Shown here one piece after another: positions 26,292 to 35,743 of a stretch of DNA of 64,000 nucleotides. The notes beneath the pieces are model-generated. The model saw only the letters and a program-made list of their open reading frames with translations, was not told the DNA's origin and ran no database searches. This DNA is from Sphingobium sp. SYK-6 (GTDB lineage: Bacteria > Pseudomonadota > Alphaproteobacteria > Sphingomonadales > Sphingomonadaceae): contig NC_015976.1 of NCBI RefSeq assembly GCF_000283515.1, positions 3,008,501 to 3,072,500 of the forward strand, read 5' to 3'. The position numbers were made by a program, and so were the translations under genes. How positions within the stretch are numbered: position 1 is the stretch's first letter; each line of letters begins with the position of its first letter.

Positions 26292-27170
26292 ATGTCCGAG
26301 ATCGAAACCGTCATTCCCCGCATGCCGACGGCCCCGACGAACCGGCAGCCCGACAATGCCGTCGACTGCCACAGCCATGTGTTCGGCCCCTATGACCGGT
26401 ACAGCCTCGTCAATCCGCCCAATTACGCGCCGCCCCAGGCGCCGGTCGAGCGGCATCTCGCCATGCTGGACACGGTCGGCAACCGCTATGGCGTGCTTGT
26501 CCAGCCGGCGGCCTACGGCCTCGATCCGACGCTGATCGCCGACGCCATCGCCGCCTCGGGCGGCCGCCTGCGCGGCATCGCGCTGGGCGGCGCGGAACTC
26601 ACCCCGGCCCGCATCGCGGAACTGGACGGCCAGGGCTTCAAGGGCCTGCGGTTCGTCGACATGCTCGATCCGCAGGGACGGCCCTATATCGGGGCGATCT
26701 CCGCCAATGTGGCCATCGAGATGGCGCCGTTGCTGGCCGATGCGGGCTGGCACCCGGAGCTGTGGGCCGGGATCGACCATCATGTCGAGGTGATCCCCAA
26801 GCTCATCCCCTTCGGCATCCCGATCGTGCTCGATCATCTGGCCGGGTTCAGCGTGGCGCGCGGCGTGAATGATCCGGCCTTCCAGCAGCTCCTGCGCTTC
26901 ATGGGCGACGGGCATGTCTGGGTGAAGACCAGCCTGTGCCGGCAATCCGCCGCCTATCCGCGCTACGAGGAATTGAAGCCGTTCCACGACGCGCTCGTCG
27001 CCGCCAATCCGGAGCGGCTGCTCTGGGGATCGGACTGGCCCTATCTCGCGATGGGCGATGCCTCGCCCGATGTCGGGGTGATGATCGATCTCGTGCATGA
27101 ATGGGTCGGCGATGCGGCGACCATCAAGCGCATCTTCGTCGACAATCCAGCGTTCGTCTATGGCTTCTAG
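26292..27170 (+). CDS. Amidohydrolase, 2-pyrone-4,6-dicarboxylate hydrolase (LigI)-like
   Basis: A 292-residue TIM-barrel hydrolase of the amidohydrolase-2 family. AVDCHSHVFGP gives the HxH motif, DHLAG and WGSDWPY give the histidine and aspartate of later strands. LigI hydrolyses a pyrone lactone in lignin catabolism, and this protein has the same overall length and motif set, so a lactone-hydrolysis role is likely, though the substrate may differ. The start at 26292 follows AAAGGAG. Its stop overlaps the next start by 11 bases. Confidence 0.92.
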   Translation: MSEIETVIPRMPTAPTNRQPDNAVDCHSHVFGPYDRYSLVNPPNYAPPQAPVERHLAMLDTVGNRYGVLVQPAAYGLDPTLIADAIAASGGRLRGIALGGAELTPARIAELDGQGFKGLRFVDMLDPQGRPYIGAISANVAIEMAPLLADAGWHPELWAGIDHHVEVIPKLIPFGIPIVLDHLAGFSVARGVNDPAFQQLLRFMGDGHVWVKTSLCRQSAAYPRYEELKPFHDALVAANPERLLWGSDWPYLAMGDASPDVGVMIDLVHEWVGDAATIKRIFVDNPAFVYGF

Positions 27171-29259
27171 GGTCCTTTGCCTGGCAGCGCTGTGCCTCGT
27201 CCCGCTGGGGGTCGCGGCCGGTGCGATGCCGGCCATCGCGCAGGAAGCCGCGCCCACCATCGCGCAGCGTGCCGCCCTGCTGGCGCGCGACACGCAGAGC
27301 GTCACCGCGCTGCGCGACGTGCGCCGGCTGCACATCGCCTACACGCAGTTCGCCGAAGTGGGCCTGTGGGACGAGATGGCCGATCTCTTCGCGCCCGATG
27401 CCGAGATGATCGTGGGCGATCGTACCATGCGCGGCAAGGCGGCGATCCGCCAATGGATCGTGCGCGAACTGGGTGGCGGCCGCGCCGGCCTCGCGCCCGG
27501 CGAGGTCCGCACGCTGCTGCCCGCAACGCCCGTGGCCAGCCTCGGCCCGGACGGGACCAGCGCGAAGATACGCTGGCATGAGCTGGCGATGCTGGGCTCG
27601 CAGGGCGGAAACGCCCGCTGGACGGGCGGCATCTACGAGAATGACTATGTGAAGCGGGACGGCGTCTGGCTGATCGCCCGGATGCATTATTATCCCCAGT
27701 TCGACGGCAGCTACGAAGAGGGCTGGCGCAATGTGGAGGCGGACCTCAAGGTCGTGCCTTATCATTATACGCCGCGCTCCGCCGGCATTCCGATCCCGGA
27801 GCTGGCGACGCCGGCACCACTGGAAGATGCGGCCGGGACCGTGGCGGCGCTGGACGCGCCCCTCACCCAAATGATCGCGGAGAATGCCGTGCGCAATCTC
27901 CAGAACGCCTATGGCTATTATGTCGACCGGCGCATGTGGGACGATGTGAGCGACCTGTTCGAGACGGACGGCACGCTGGACATCGCCGGGCTGGGCGCGT
28001 GGAACGGACAGGCCAGCATCCGGCGCGGACTGGAGCGGCAGGGACCGGCGGGGATCGGCGCGGGCGAACTCAACGAGCATGTGCAGGTCGCCATGATCGT
28101 CACGGTCGACCCGGACGGGATGCAGGCCCGTGCGCGCGGCCTCGAACTGGCGATGACCGGCCGGAACGACGACAAGGGCTATTGGGCCGTCTCCATCTTC
28201 GAGAATGTCTATCGCAAGCGCGACGGCATCTGGCGCATCGCGGCGATGAACCTCCATCCGCGCTTCCGCGCCGATTATGAGCAGGGCTGGGCGAAGAGCC
28301 GGCTCGATCCCGTGCCGCCCGCCGCCGCGCAGGCACCCGACGCGCCCTCGGCCGCGCCGAAGGGAAGCCTCCCGGCCTTCAGCTACATGCATCCCGTCAC
28401 TGGCAAGCGCATCGACCTTTCCGGCGCGGTGTCTCGCGCGATGGCAACGGCGGGGGCCGAACAGGCACCGGCGGCGAGCGAGTCCGCAAGTCTGGCCACC
28501 CGCCTGTTCGAGGGCGAGCGCAAGGTGCGGCTGCTCCAGGCCGACATTGGCGCGGAGAATGTCTCCAATGCGTTCGGCAATTATATCGACGATTTCGAGT
28601 GGAAGCTGCTCGGCGATCTCTTCGCGCGCAAGGGCGCGCGCGAAATGCCTTATGCCGGCTTCTACATCGGCCCGGACCGCATCACCGAAGCCGAGATCGC
28701 CAAATGGGGCCAGCGCCGCTCGCCGCGCCGCTCCATTCCCATCCACCTGCGGATCCAGCCGGTGATGAATATCGCGCCGGACGGACGCTCCGCGCGGTTC
28801 CGCACGCGCCTGTTCTCGATCGGCAGCAGCTACGAGCGGGCAAGCACTTTCTCCGGCGGCGTCTATCCCAACGATCAGGCCGTTCTGGAGGACGGCGTCT
28901 GGAAGCTCTGGAGCGTGGCGATCGACGAATTCTATTATCGCTCCTCGAGCTATGCCAAGGGCTGGACCGGGGTGGAGGCGGAACCTGCCGAAATGAAGCC
29001 CAACATGCTCATCACGGCCTATCCGCCGGACATTGCGCTGACGGAGCTCGGCCAGCGCCAGCAGGGCTACATACCCGGCAGCCGGATGTTCAATCCCTAT
29101 GTCTTCAACGGGCCGGCCTATCCGGGCTATCCCTCCGCCACGCCCATGTGGTTCAGCTATGTCAATCCGGTGAGCGGGCGCGTGCCGCCGCATTACTGGC
29201 CGGACTGCGTCACCTGCGCCACGCACCCGGACACGAGGCTGGACCGGAATGGCTACTGA
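27160..29259 (+). CDS. Exported protein with three NTF2/SnoaL-like domains (paralog 1)
   Basis: A 699-residue protein with a Sec signal peptide (ends PAIAQ, about residue 28). Domain 1 (about 50-215) has IAYTQFAEVGLWDEMADLF. Domain 2 (243-417) has YGYYVDRRMWDDVSDLF and LNEHVQVAMIV and ends in FSYMHPVTGK. Domain 3 (467-670) has FGNYIDDFEWKLLGDLF and IPIHLRIQPV and ends in FSYVNPVSGR. A Cys pair (CVTC) is near the C terminus. Asp and His of the NTF2 active site are present in domains 2 and 3, not in domain 1. The start at 27160 overlaps the LigI-like gene by 11 bases. Function is unknown; a periplasmic lyase or dehydratase is inferred. Confidence 0.92.
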   Translation: MASRVLCLAALCLVPLGVAAGAMPAIAQEAAPTIAQRAALLARDTQSVTALRDVRRLHIAYTQFAEVGLWDEMADLFAPDAEMIVGDRTMRGKAAIRQWIVRELGGGRAGLAPGEVRTLLPATPVASLGPDGTSAKIRWHELAMLGSQGGNARWTGGIYENDYVKRDGVWLIARMHYYPQFDGSYEEGWRNVEADLKVVPYHYTPRSAGIPIPELATPAPLEDAAGTVAALDAPLTQMIAENAVRNLQNAYGYYVDRRMWDDVSDLFETDGTLDIAGLGAWNGQASIRRGLERQGPAGIGAGELNEHVQVAMIVTVDPDGMQARARGLELAMTGRNDDKGYWAVSIFENVYRKRDGIWRIAAMNLHPRFRADYEQGWAKSRLDPVPPAAAQAPDAPSAAPKGSLPAFSYMHPVTGKRIDLSGAVSRAMATAGAEQAPAASESASLATRLFEGERKVRLLQADIGAENVSNAFGNYIDDFEWKLLGDLFARKGAREMPYAGFYIGPDRITEAEIAKWGQRRSPRRSIPIHLRIQPVMNIAPDGRSARFRTRLFSIGSSYERASTFSGGVYPNDQAVLEDGVWKLWSVAIDEFYYRSSSYAKGWTGVEAEPAEMKPNMLITAYPPDIALTELGQRQQGYIPGSRMFNPYVFNGPAYPGYPSATPMWFSYVNPVSGRVPPHYWPDCVTCATHPDTRLDRNGY

Positions 29260-31159
29260 CCGGGCGAAGCGCGCGCGGGCGGCCATCGCGGCGCTTTGCC
29301 TGACGGTGGCGCCGACGGCAGGACACGCGGCCGAACCGCCCGTCCCCCTCGCTCTCGCGCTGGAGCGCACCGAGGCGATCCGCGCCGTGCGAGACCTGCA
29401 GGCCCTGCTTGCCCATCATGTCGAGGCCGGAGACTGGGCCGCCGCCTCGGCGCTCTTCACGCGCGATGCGGCGCTCGACTGGGGCGACGGCACCGCCGCG
29501 AAGGGGCGCGCCGCCATCCGCGACAGTCTCATGACCCGGCTCGGCGGCGCGGAGAAGGGCGGTCCCAATCGCCTGCACGTCACGCTGCCGATGGCGCCGG
29601 TGCTGACGCTCTCCCCCGACGGCCGGAGCGCGAAAGGGCGCTGGCACGAAGTGGGCCTGTTCGGCGGCGCGCGGCGGGAGGACAACTGGACCGGCGGCAT
29701 CCACGAAAACGACTATGTGCGCGAGGCCGGCGGCTGGCGGATCCGCCGCATGGCCTATCACCCCCAGTTCCGCGGCACCTATGCGAAGGGCTGGCACAGC
29801 GCGAAGGACGATCTGCCGGTCGTGCCCTATCATTATGAGGTGGCCAGCGTCGGCGCGCCGGTGACGACGACGGGCGCGGTCGACGCGGAGGGCCCCGCCC
29901 TGGCCCCGCGCGTCCTCGCCGCGCGCGTCGCCCGGCTGGCGGACGAGGACGCGGTGCGCAACCTCCAGAATATTTACGGCTATTATCTCGACCGGCGGAT
30001 GTGGGACGATGCGCTCGACCTCTTCGCGCCGGACGGTAGCCATGCCAGTGCCGGGACCGGCCTGCATCGCGGGCGCGAAGGCATCCGCGCGATGCTGGAG
30101 CGCGACGGACCGGCCGGCCTCAGCCATGGCGATCTCAACGATCATGTGATGCTCAATCTTATCGTCTGCGTCGCGCCGGATGGACGCAGCGCCCGGGCGC
30201 GCGGCTTCGACTTCGGCATGAGCGGCAACAATGCCGGCAAGGCCTTCTGGTCGCTGACCCTCTTCGACAATCTGTTCGAGAAGCAGGACGGCGTCTGGCG
30301 GCTGAAGGCAGTGCGCGAATATCCCAGGATGCGCACCAGCCATGATGCAAGCTGGGACCAGCCGACGCAGCCCCGCCCCAGCCCGGCCCGCGCCGCCGAT
30401 GCGCCCGCACCGGCCGAGCCGCCATTGCTCGCCACCTGCGCGCCGGCCGATCCGGTCCCGGGGGACACGCCCGACATGGCGCAGCTTCGCGCCAAGGTGG
30501 ACGCTGCCGCCGCGACGATCGCCATCGACAATGTCTCCAATGCCTTCGCCAATTATATCGACGATTTCCGCTGGCAGGACCTCGCCGCCACCTTCACGCG
30601 CGGCGGGCGTCGGGAAGCGCCCGGCGTGGGCTTCTATGTCGGGCGTGAGCGCATCCATGCCATGCAGTCCGGCCGCTATGGCCCGCTGGCATCGCCGCGC
30701 ACCTTCATTCCCATCCATGCCCGCATCCAGCCGGTCATCCATGTCGCGGCCGACGGGAAGAGCGCGAAGCTGCGCACCCGCCTGCTGCAGTTCAACGCCG
30801 CGCTCGATCGGCCGGGTTCTATGATGGCGGGCATCTATGAGGACGAAGCCCGGCTGGAAGACGGCGTGTGGCGGCTCGCTCATGTCGAGATCGACCATTA
30901 TCTCCAGACGCGCAGCTACAGGGATGCCTGGACGCGCATTCCCGAGGGCCTCGGCCACCGCATGATTCCGCGCGCCGATGCGCTGCTGCGGGACAATCCG
31001 CCGGACGCGCCGCTGCTGGGCGAAATCTATGCGCCCTTCCCCACCATCGGGCTGATGTGGTTCCATTATGCGAACCCGGTGAGCGGCCGCCGCCCGCCCT
31101 ATCTCACTCCCAAGACGGCCGCCGTCATGTCGCGGACCGAGGAACCGCTGGAACCATGA
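29249..31159 (+). CDS. Exported protein with three NTF2/SnoaL-like domains (paralog 2)
   Basis: A 636-residue paralog with a Sec signal peptide (ends GHAA, about residue 28). Domain 1 (46-200) lacks the catalytic Asp at the helix position (LLAHHVEAGDW). Domain 2 (235 to about 370) keeps YGYYLDRRMWDD and LNDHVMLNLIV but has lost the NPVTGK tail. Domain 3 (428-617) has FANYIDDFRWQDLAATF and IPIHARIQPV and ends in FHYANPVSGRRPP. It lacks the C-terminal Cys pair of the other two. The start overlaps paralog 1 by 11 bases and the stop overlaps the FAH gene by 4, so the three are translationally coupled. Confidence 0.92.
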   Translation: MATDRAKRARAAIAALCLTVAPTAGHAAEPPVPLALALERTEAIRAVRDLQALLAHHVEAGDWAAASALFTRDAALDWGDGTAAKGRAAIRDSLMTRLGGAEKGGPNRLHVTLPMAPVLTLSPDGRSAKGRWHEVGLFGGARREDNWTGGIHENDYVREAGGWRIRRMAYHPQFRGTYAKGWHSAKDDLPVVPYHYEVASVGAPVTTTGAVDAEGPALAPRVLAARVARLADEDAVRNLQNIYGYYLDRRMWDDALDLFAPDGSHASAGTGLHRGREGIRAMLERDGPAGLSHGDLNDHVMLNLIVCVAPDGRSARARGFDFGMSGNNAGKAFWSLTLFDNLFEKQDGVWRLKAVREYPRMRTSHDASWDQPTQPRPSPARAADAPAPAEPPLLATCAPADPVPGDTPDMAQLRAKVDAAAATIAIDNVSNAFANYIDDFRWQDLAATFTRGGRREAPGVGFYVGRERIHAMQSGRYGPLASPRTFIPIHARIQPVIHVAADGKSAKLRTRLLQFNAALDRPGSMMAGIYEDEARLEDGVWRLAHVEIDHYLQTRSYRDAWTRIPEGLGHRMIPRADALLRDNPPDAPLLGEIYAPFPTIGLMWFHYANPVSGRRPPYLTPKTAAVMSRTEEPLEP

Positions 31160-31962
31160 CCGCCACACCCGATATCTGGCTGCGTTTCGAGACACCGCAA
31201 GGGCCACGCGCGGGCTATGTCGCGGGCGAGACCATCGTGCCCATCGCCGGCGACATGTTCGGCGACTGGCAAGCGGATGGGGACCCGGTGCCGCTCGCCA
31301 CGGCCCGGCTGCTGCCGCCCGTCATTCCGCCGACCTTCTATGCCTGCGGGATCAACTATGCGGGGCATTGCCGCACCGCGGCCGACGAGTTCGGCCTCGA
31401 TCACGACAAGACCTGGCCGCGCACGCCGGAGATCGGCTATCGCGCGCAGAGCGCCATCATCGGCCCCGACGCGCCGATCGTCCTGCCGGCGGATGTGCCG
31501 CCCAATGTGCAGGTGGAGGCCGAGCTCGCGGTGGTGATCGGCAAAAGGTGCAAGCACGCCACGCCCGCCAATGCGCTGGATCACGTCTTCGGCTACACCA
31601 TCGCCAATGATGTGAGCGCGCGCGGCTGGCAATTTGCCGACCGCACCTTCTGGCGCTCCAAGAATGCCGACACGTTCAAGCCGCTCGGCCCCTGGATCCG
31701 CCGGGATGTCGATCTCGACGCGTTGGTCACGCGCGTGCTCGTGAACGGGGACCTGCGCGAGCGCTTCCCCACCAACGCCATGATCTTCTCCATCGCCGAC
31801 TATATCGTCGCGATGACGCGCTACATCACGCTGGTGCCCGGCGACGTCATCATCATGGGCACGGATGGCCATGCCCCGCAGATCCACGCGGGGGACAGAG
31901 TCACGATCGAGATCGAGGGGATCGGGACACTCAGCAATCCCGTGCAGGCCGAAGCCGCCTGA
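31156..31962 (+). CDS. Fumarylacetoacetate hydrolase (FAH) family protein
   Basis: A 268-residue cytosolic enzyme of the FAH family, which hydrolyses or decarboxylates/isomerises ring-cleavage products. YACGINYAGHC begins the core, EAELAVVIGK carries the metal-binding Glu residues and GYTIANDVSARG the metal-binding Asp. Members include HpcE-type isomerases and acylpyruvate hydrolases; the exact activity is not clear. The ATG at 31156 overlaps the upstream stop (ATGA), and the long upstream frame is shadow. Placed between triple-NTF2 paralogs 2 and 3, it supports an aromatic-ring-cleavage context. Confidence 0.93.
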   Translation: MTATPDIWLRFETPQGPRAGYVAGETIVPIAGDMFGDWQADGDPVPLATARLLPPVIPPTFYACGINYAGHCRTAADEFGLDHDKTWPRTPEIGYRAQSAIIGPDAPIVLPADVPPNVQVEAELAVVIGKRCKHATPANALDHVFGYTIANDVSARGWQFADRTFWRSKNADTFKPLGPWIRRDVDLDALVTRVLVNGDLRERFPTNAMIFSIADYIVAMTRYITLVPGDVIIMGTDGHAPQIHAGDRVTIEIEGIGTLSNPVQAEAA

Positions 31963-31994
31963 GAGCGGCGCGCAAAAATCCAGAGGAGAGCGGA

Positions 31995-34139
31995 ATGACA
32001 ACAGGGAAGTTTGGCCGCAGGCGTCGCATCGGCGCGCTGCTGTGCCTGGGCATGCTGCCCATGCACATGCCGGCGCACGCGGCGGAGATCGACACATCCA
32101 CAGCCGAGCGGATCGGGCGACTGGACCATGAGCTCTCCCGCACGGAGGGATTGCGACAGGCGAAGCGACTGCAGATCGCCTACAGCCATTACGCGCAATT
32201 CGGCCTGTGGAACGAGATGGCCGACCTGTTCGCGCGGCAAGGCGAACTGGTGGTCGGCACGGACAAGGCCAAGGGGCGCAATGCCATCCTCGCTTATCTG
32301 CGCCAGCATTTCGGCGGCGGGCGCATGGGCCTGCTCCCCGGCGAGGTCGCCACGCGCATGCAGCTCACGCCGGTCATTTCCCTCGCGCCGGACGGGCGCA
32401 GCGCGAAGGGGCGCTGGCACGAAGTCTCCATGCTCGGCAAGGCGGGCGGCGAGGCGCGCTGGGAAGGCGGCATCTCCGAGAACGACTATGTGCTGGAGGA
32501 TGGCGTGTGGAAGATCGCACGCCTCCATCTCTACCCCATGTATGCCGGCAGCTACGAGGATGGCTGGCGCAACATCCAGGACGATCTGCCCGTCGTGCCT
32601 TTCCATTACACGGCGCGGAGCGCCGGCATCCCCATCCCGCCCACGCCCGCCGGCACGCGGATCGATGCGGCCCCGACGGATCAGGCGGCCGCCCTCGCCC
32701 GCCTGCGCGAGATCGAGGCGCGGCTGGCGCGGCTCTCGGCCGAAGATGCCGTCATGCGGCTGCAGAATGCCTATGGCTATTATGTCGACCAGAAGATGTG
32801 GACCGATGTCACCGACCTGTTCGCGAAGGACGGCACGCTCGAGATCGCCGGCACCGGCATCTACCGGGGCGAGCAGAGCATCCGCCGCTCCTTCGGAAAC
32901 ATCGCGTCCAACGGCCTGCTGAAAGGCGAAGTGAACGAGCATCTGCAGATGGAGATGATCGTCACGGTGGCGCCCGGCGGCGAGGAAGCCTGGGCACGCG
33001 GTTTCCAGCTCGGGATGCTGGGCCAGAACCATGTCGGCGGCTGGTGGACGCAGGCGATCTTCGAGAATCATTATGTCCGCGAAGGCGGCCTCTGGCGCAT
33101 CAAGGCGATGCGGCTCTTCCCCAGGCTGCGCTCCGATTATTATCAGGGCTGGACGAAAAGCCAGTTGCCCGAGCCGGTGCCGGCCAAGGGCTATGAGCCC
33201 GATTCCGCCTCGACCATCACGCTCCCGGCCGGGCAAAGCTGGATCCCCGCCTTCAATTATCCCAATCCCGTGACCGGCAAGGCGGCGAGCTATCCAGACG
33301 GCGCGACCGTGCTGGGCGTAGCCCCGCAGGCAGCCAAGGCTTCAGCCGGCGAGGCGGCCACGGCGCCCGGCGGGATCGATGCCGCGCATCTGGATCGCCT
33401 CGAAACCGAACTGGCCCATGCGCGCGCGCGGGACGGGGCCGAGAATATCTCGCACGCGTTCGGCTATTATCTGGACGATTTCAACTGGGACGGATCGAGC
33501 GCCCTGTTCGCGCGGACAGGACGGCGCGGCAAATATCAGGTGGGCTTCTATGTCGGCCCGGAACGCATCCGCACGGCCGAACTGACCCAATATGGCCCGC
33601 CGCGCACGCCGCGCAACTTCATCCAGATCCATCTGCGCATCCAGCCCGTCATCGATGTCGAGCCGGGCGGCCTCGGCGCGAAGCTGCGCACGCGCCTGTT
33701 CTCGTTCAGCAGCCGCAATGACGGGCCGGGCAGCTTCCAGAGCGGCATGTATCCCAATGACAGGATCGTGCTGGAGGACGGGGTCTGGAAATTCCAGCAC
33801 CAGTCCATCGACGAGCTGTATTTCCGGTCCGACGGCTACAAGAATGGCTGGGCGAAAGTGCCGGACCCCAACCCCAAGCAGTTCGCGCCCGATCGCACGC
33901 CGAGCGTGATGGACAAGCTCCGCGCCGCCTATCCGCCCGACGTGGACATTCTCGACATGGGCATCCGCGCGGTCGGCTTCGGGCCGGGGCCGGAATTCAT
34001 CGACTTTCCGAACGTCAAGCCGATGTGGTTCCATTATGCGAACCCGGTGAGCGGCCGCCTGCCGCCCAACTACTGCCCGAACCATTCGACCTGCTATCAG
34101 GCAAAGCCGCTGTTCGAGGATCAGGCTCCCACCCGATAA
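31995..34139 (+). CDS. Exported protein with three NTF2/SnoaL-like domains (paralog 3)
   Basis: A 714-residue paralog with an Arg-rich N terminus and Sec-type signal (ends AHAAE, about residue 31). Domain 1 (52-217) has SHYAQFGLWNEMADLF. Domain 2 (251-428) has YGYYVDQKMWTDVTDLF, VNEHLQMEMIV and FNYPNPVTGK. Domain 3 (484-690) has FGYYLDDFNWDGSSALF, IQIHLRIQPV and FHYANPVSGR, followed by a Cys pair (NYCPNHSTCY). The start follows AGAGGAGAG. It is the last gene of the operon and ends before two hairpins. It is closer to paralog 1 than to paralog 2 by shared motifs. Confidence 0.92.
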   Translation: MTTGKFGRRRRIGALLCLGMLPMHMPAHAAEIDTSTAERIGRLDHELSRTEGLRQAKRLQIAYSHYAQFGLWNEMADLFARQGELVVGTDKAKGRNAILAYLRQHFGGGRMGLLPGEVATRMQLTPVISLAPDGRSAKGRWHEVSMLGKAGGEARWEGGISENDYVLEDGVWKIARLHLYPMYAGSYEDGWRNIQDDLPVVPFHYTARSAGIPIPPTPAGTRIDAAPTDQAAALARLREIEARLARLSAEDAVMRLQNAYGYYVDQKMWTDVTDLFAKDGTLEIAGTGIYRGEQSIRRSFGNIASNGLLKGEVNEHLQMEMIVTVAPGGEEAWARGFQLGMLGQNHVGGWWTQAIFENHYVREGGLWRIKAMRLFPRLRSDYYQGWTKSQLPEPVPAKGYEPDSASTITLPAGQSWIPAFNYPNPVTGKAASYPDGATVLGVAPQAAKASAGEAATAPGGIDAAHLDRLETELAHARARDGAENISHAFGYYLDDFNWDGSSALFARTGRRGKYQVGFYVGPERIRTAELTQYGPPRTPRNFIQIHLRIQPVIDVEPGGLGAKLRTRLFSFSSRNDGPGSFQSGMYPNDRIVLEDGVWKFQHQSIDELYFRSDGYKNGWAKVPDPNPKQFAPDRTPSVMDKLRAAYPPDVDILDMGIRAVGFGPGPEFIDFPNVKPMWFHYANPVSGRLPPNYCPNHSTCYQAKPLFEDQAPTR

Positions 34140-34146
34140 AAGGATC

Positions 34147-34211
34147 GGGCGCGGGCACAAGGCCCGCGCCCGCAACGGCTTGCGCCGGACCGGATGGCTT
34201 TCACCATCCGG
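34147..34211. terminator. Two hairpins between convergent operons
   Basis: A perfect 10-bp stem (34147-34156 with 34162-34171, loop ACAAG) is followed by a perfect 8-bp stem CCGGATGG / CCATCCGG (34190-34197 with 34204-34211). Both are in the 85-base gap between the convergent triple-NTF2 gene and mmsA. No T run, so they are likely bidirectional or rho-assisted stops. Confidence 0.6.
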
Positions 34212-34224
34212 CCGAAGACAGGGC

Positions 34225-35730
34225 TCATTTCTGGGTCGGCATCAGGAAATCGGCGCCCGCGCTCGGCTCCACCGGCCAGCGGCTCGTGCTGGTCTTGAGG
34301 CGCGTATAGAAGCGCACACCCTCGGGCCCGTGCATATGATGATCGCCGAACAGGGACTGCTTCCAGCCGCCAAAGGCATGGAAGGCCATCGGCACCGGGA
34401 TGGGCACGTTGATGCCCACCATGCCGGCCTGCACCCGGTGCAGATAATCCTGCGCGGTCCGGCCGTCCCGCGTGAAGATGGCTGTGCCGTTGCCGAAGGG
34501 ATGCGCATCCACCAGCGCCAGCGCTTCCTCGAAGCTTGCGGCGCGCACCACGGAGAGGACGGGACCGAAAATCTCCTCCTGATAGATGCGCATCTGCGGC
34601 GTCACATGATCGAACAGGCTCGCGCCGATGAAATAGCCATTCTCATGCCCGGGCAGGGAGAAATCCCGCCCGTCGAGCAGCAGTGTCGCGCCTTCCGCCA
34701 CCCCGGCGTCGATATAGCCGCGCACCTTGTCCCGGTGCTGGGCCGTGATGAGCGGCCCCATGTCGTTCGCCGGATCGCTGCCCGGGCCGATGCGCAGCGC
34801 ACGGACGCGCTCGATCAGCTTCGCGACGAGCCGGTCAGCCGTTTCCGCGCCCACCGGCACGGCCACGGAAATGGCCATGCAGCGCTCACCGGCCGAGCCA
34901 TAAGCCGCGCCGATCAGGGCATCGGCCGCCTGATCGAGATCGGCATCGGGCATGACCACCATGTGGTTCTTCGCGCCGCCCAGCGCCTGCACGCGCTTGC
35001 CATGGCCCGTGCCCCGCCTGAAGACATGATCGGCCACGGGCGTGGAGCCCACGAAGCTGATCGCCGCGATATCCGGATGGTCGAGCAAGGCGTTGACGGC
35101 GACCGCATCGCCATGGACCACGTTGAACACGCCGTCCGGCAGGCCCGCCTCCTGCAACAGAAGCGCCAGCTCCACGCCCAGGGTAGGATCGCGCTCGGAC
35201 GGCTTGAGCACGAAGCAATTGCCGCACCCCAGCGCGACCGGGAACATCCACATCGGCACCATCGCGGGGAAATTGAACGGCGTGATGCCGGCGACCACAC
35301 CGAGCGGCTGGCGGAAGGAATGCGCCTCGATGCCCCGGCCGACCTGGGCGCTGAAATCCCCCTTGAGCAGTTCGGGTATGCCGCAGGCGAATTCCACCAC
35401 TTCCAGCCCGCGCTGGATCTCGCCTTTCGCATCCGTCACGATCTTGCCGTGCTCGCGGCTGATGATGGCCGCGAGCCGGTCCATGTTCTGCTCGATGAGA
35501 TCGCGGAACCGGAACAGGACGCGGGCGCGGACATGGGGCGGGGTCGCGGCCCATTCCGGAAAGGCCGCTTTCGCGCTCGCCACCGCGTCGTCCACGGTCG
35601 CGACATCGGCAAGAGCCAGGACGCCCGACTGGAGGCCCGTCGCGGGATCGAACAGGGCGGCATGGCGCGGCGCGCTATCCTTGCGGAACTTGCCGTTGAT
35701 GAAATGAGTGATCTCGGCGGTTTCGGTCAT
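34225..35730 (-). CDS. mmsA: Methylmalonate-semialdehyde dehydrogenase (CoA-acylating)
   Basis: A 501-residue aldehyde dehydrogenase of the MmsA family, which turns methylmalonate or malonate semialdehyde into propionyl- or acetyl-CoA with NAD and Co[16 protein letters not shown] is the family signature (Asn in place of the general-base Glu, as expected of CoA-acylating members), and the nucleophile is Cys284 in AGERCMAIS. It lies downstream of an alpha/beta-hydrolase-like gene on the same strand with a 13-base gap. It would channel short semialdehydes from the pathway into central metabolism. Confidence 0.95.
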   Translation of the reverse strand: MTETAEITHFINGKFRKDSAPRHAALFDPATGLQSGVLALADVATVDDAVASAKAAFPEWAATPPHVRARVLFRFRDLIEQNMDRLAAIISREHGKIVTDAKGEIQRGLEVVEFACGIPELLKGDFSAQVGRGIEAHSFRQPLGVVAGITPFNFPAMVPMWMFPVALGCGNCFVLKPSERDPTLGVELALLLQEAGLPDGVFNVVHGDAVAVNALLDHPDIAAISFVGSTPVADHVFRRGTGHGKRVQALGGAKNHMVVMPDADLDQAADALIGAAYGSAGERCMAISVAVPVGAETADRLVAKLIERVRALRIGPGSDPANDMGPLITAQHRDKVRGYIDAGVAEGATLLLDGRDFSLPGHENGYFIGASLFDHVTPQMRIYQEEIFGPVLSVVRAASFEEALALVDAHPFGNGTAIFTRDGRTAQDYLHRVQAGMVGINVPIPVPMAFHAFGGWKQSLFGDHHMHGPEGVRFYTRLKTSTSRWPVEPSAGADFLMPTQK

Positions 35731-35743
35731 TGTTGCCTTTCGG

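Noticed and set aside
27124..29370. 748-codon minus-strand open frame opposite a triple-NTF2 gene
   Set aside because: Shadow frame: no signal, no motif, and biased towards Arg, Ala and His. Similar long antisense frames at 29210-31207, 36847-39360, 53737-55140 and 57279-59177 were rejected for the same reason.
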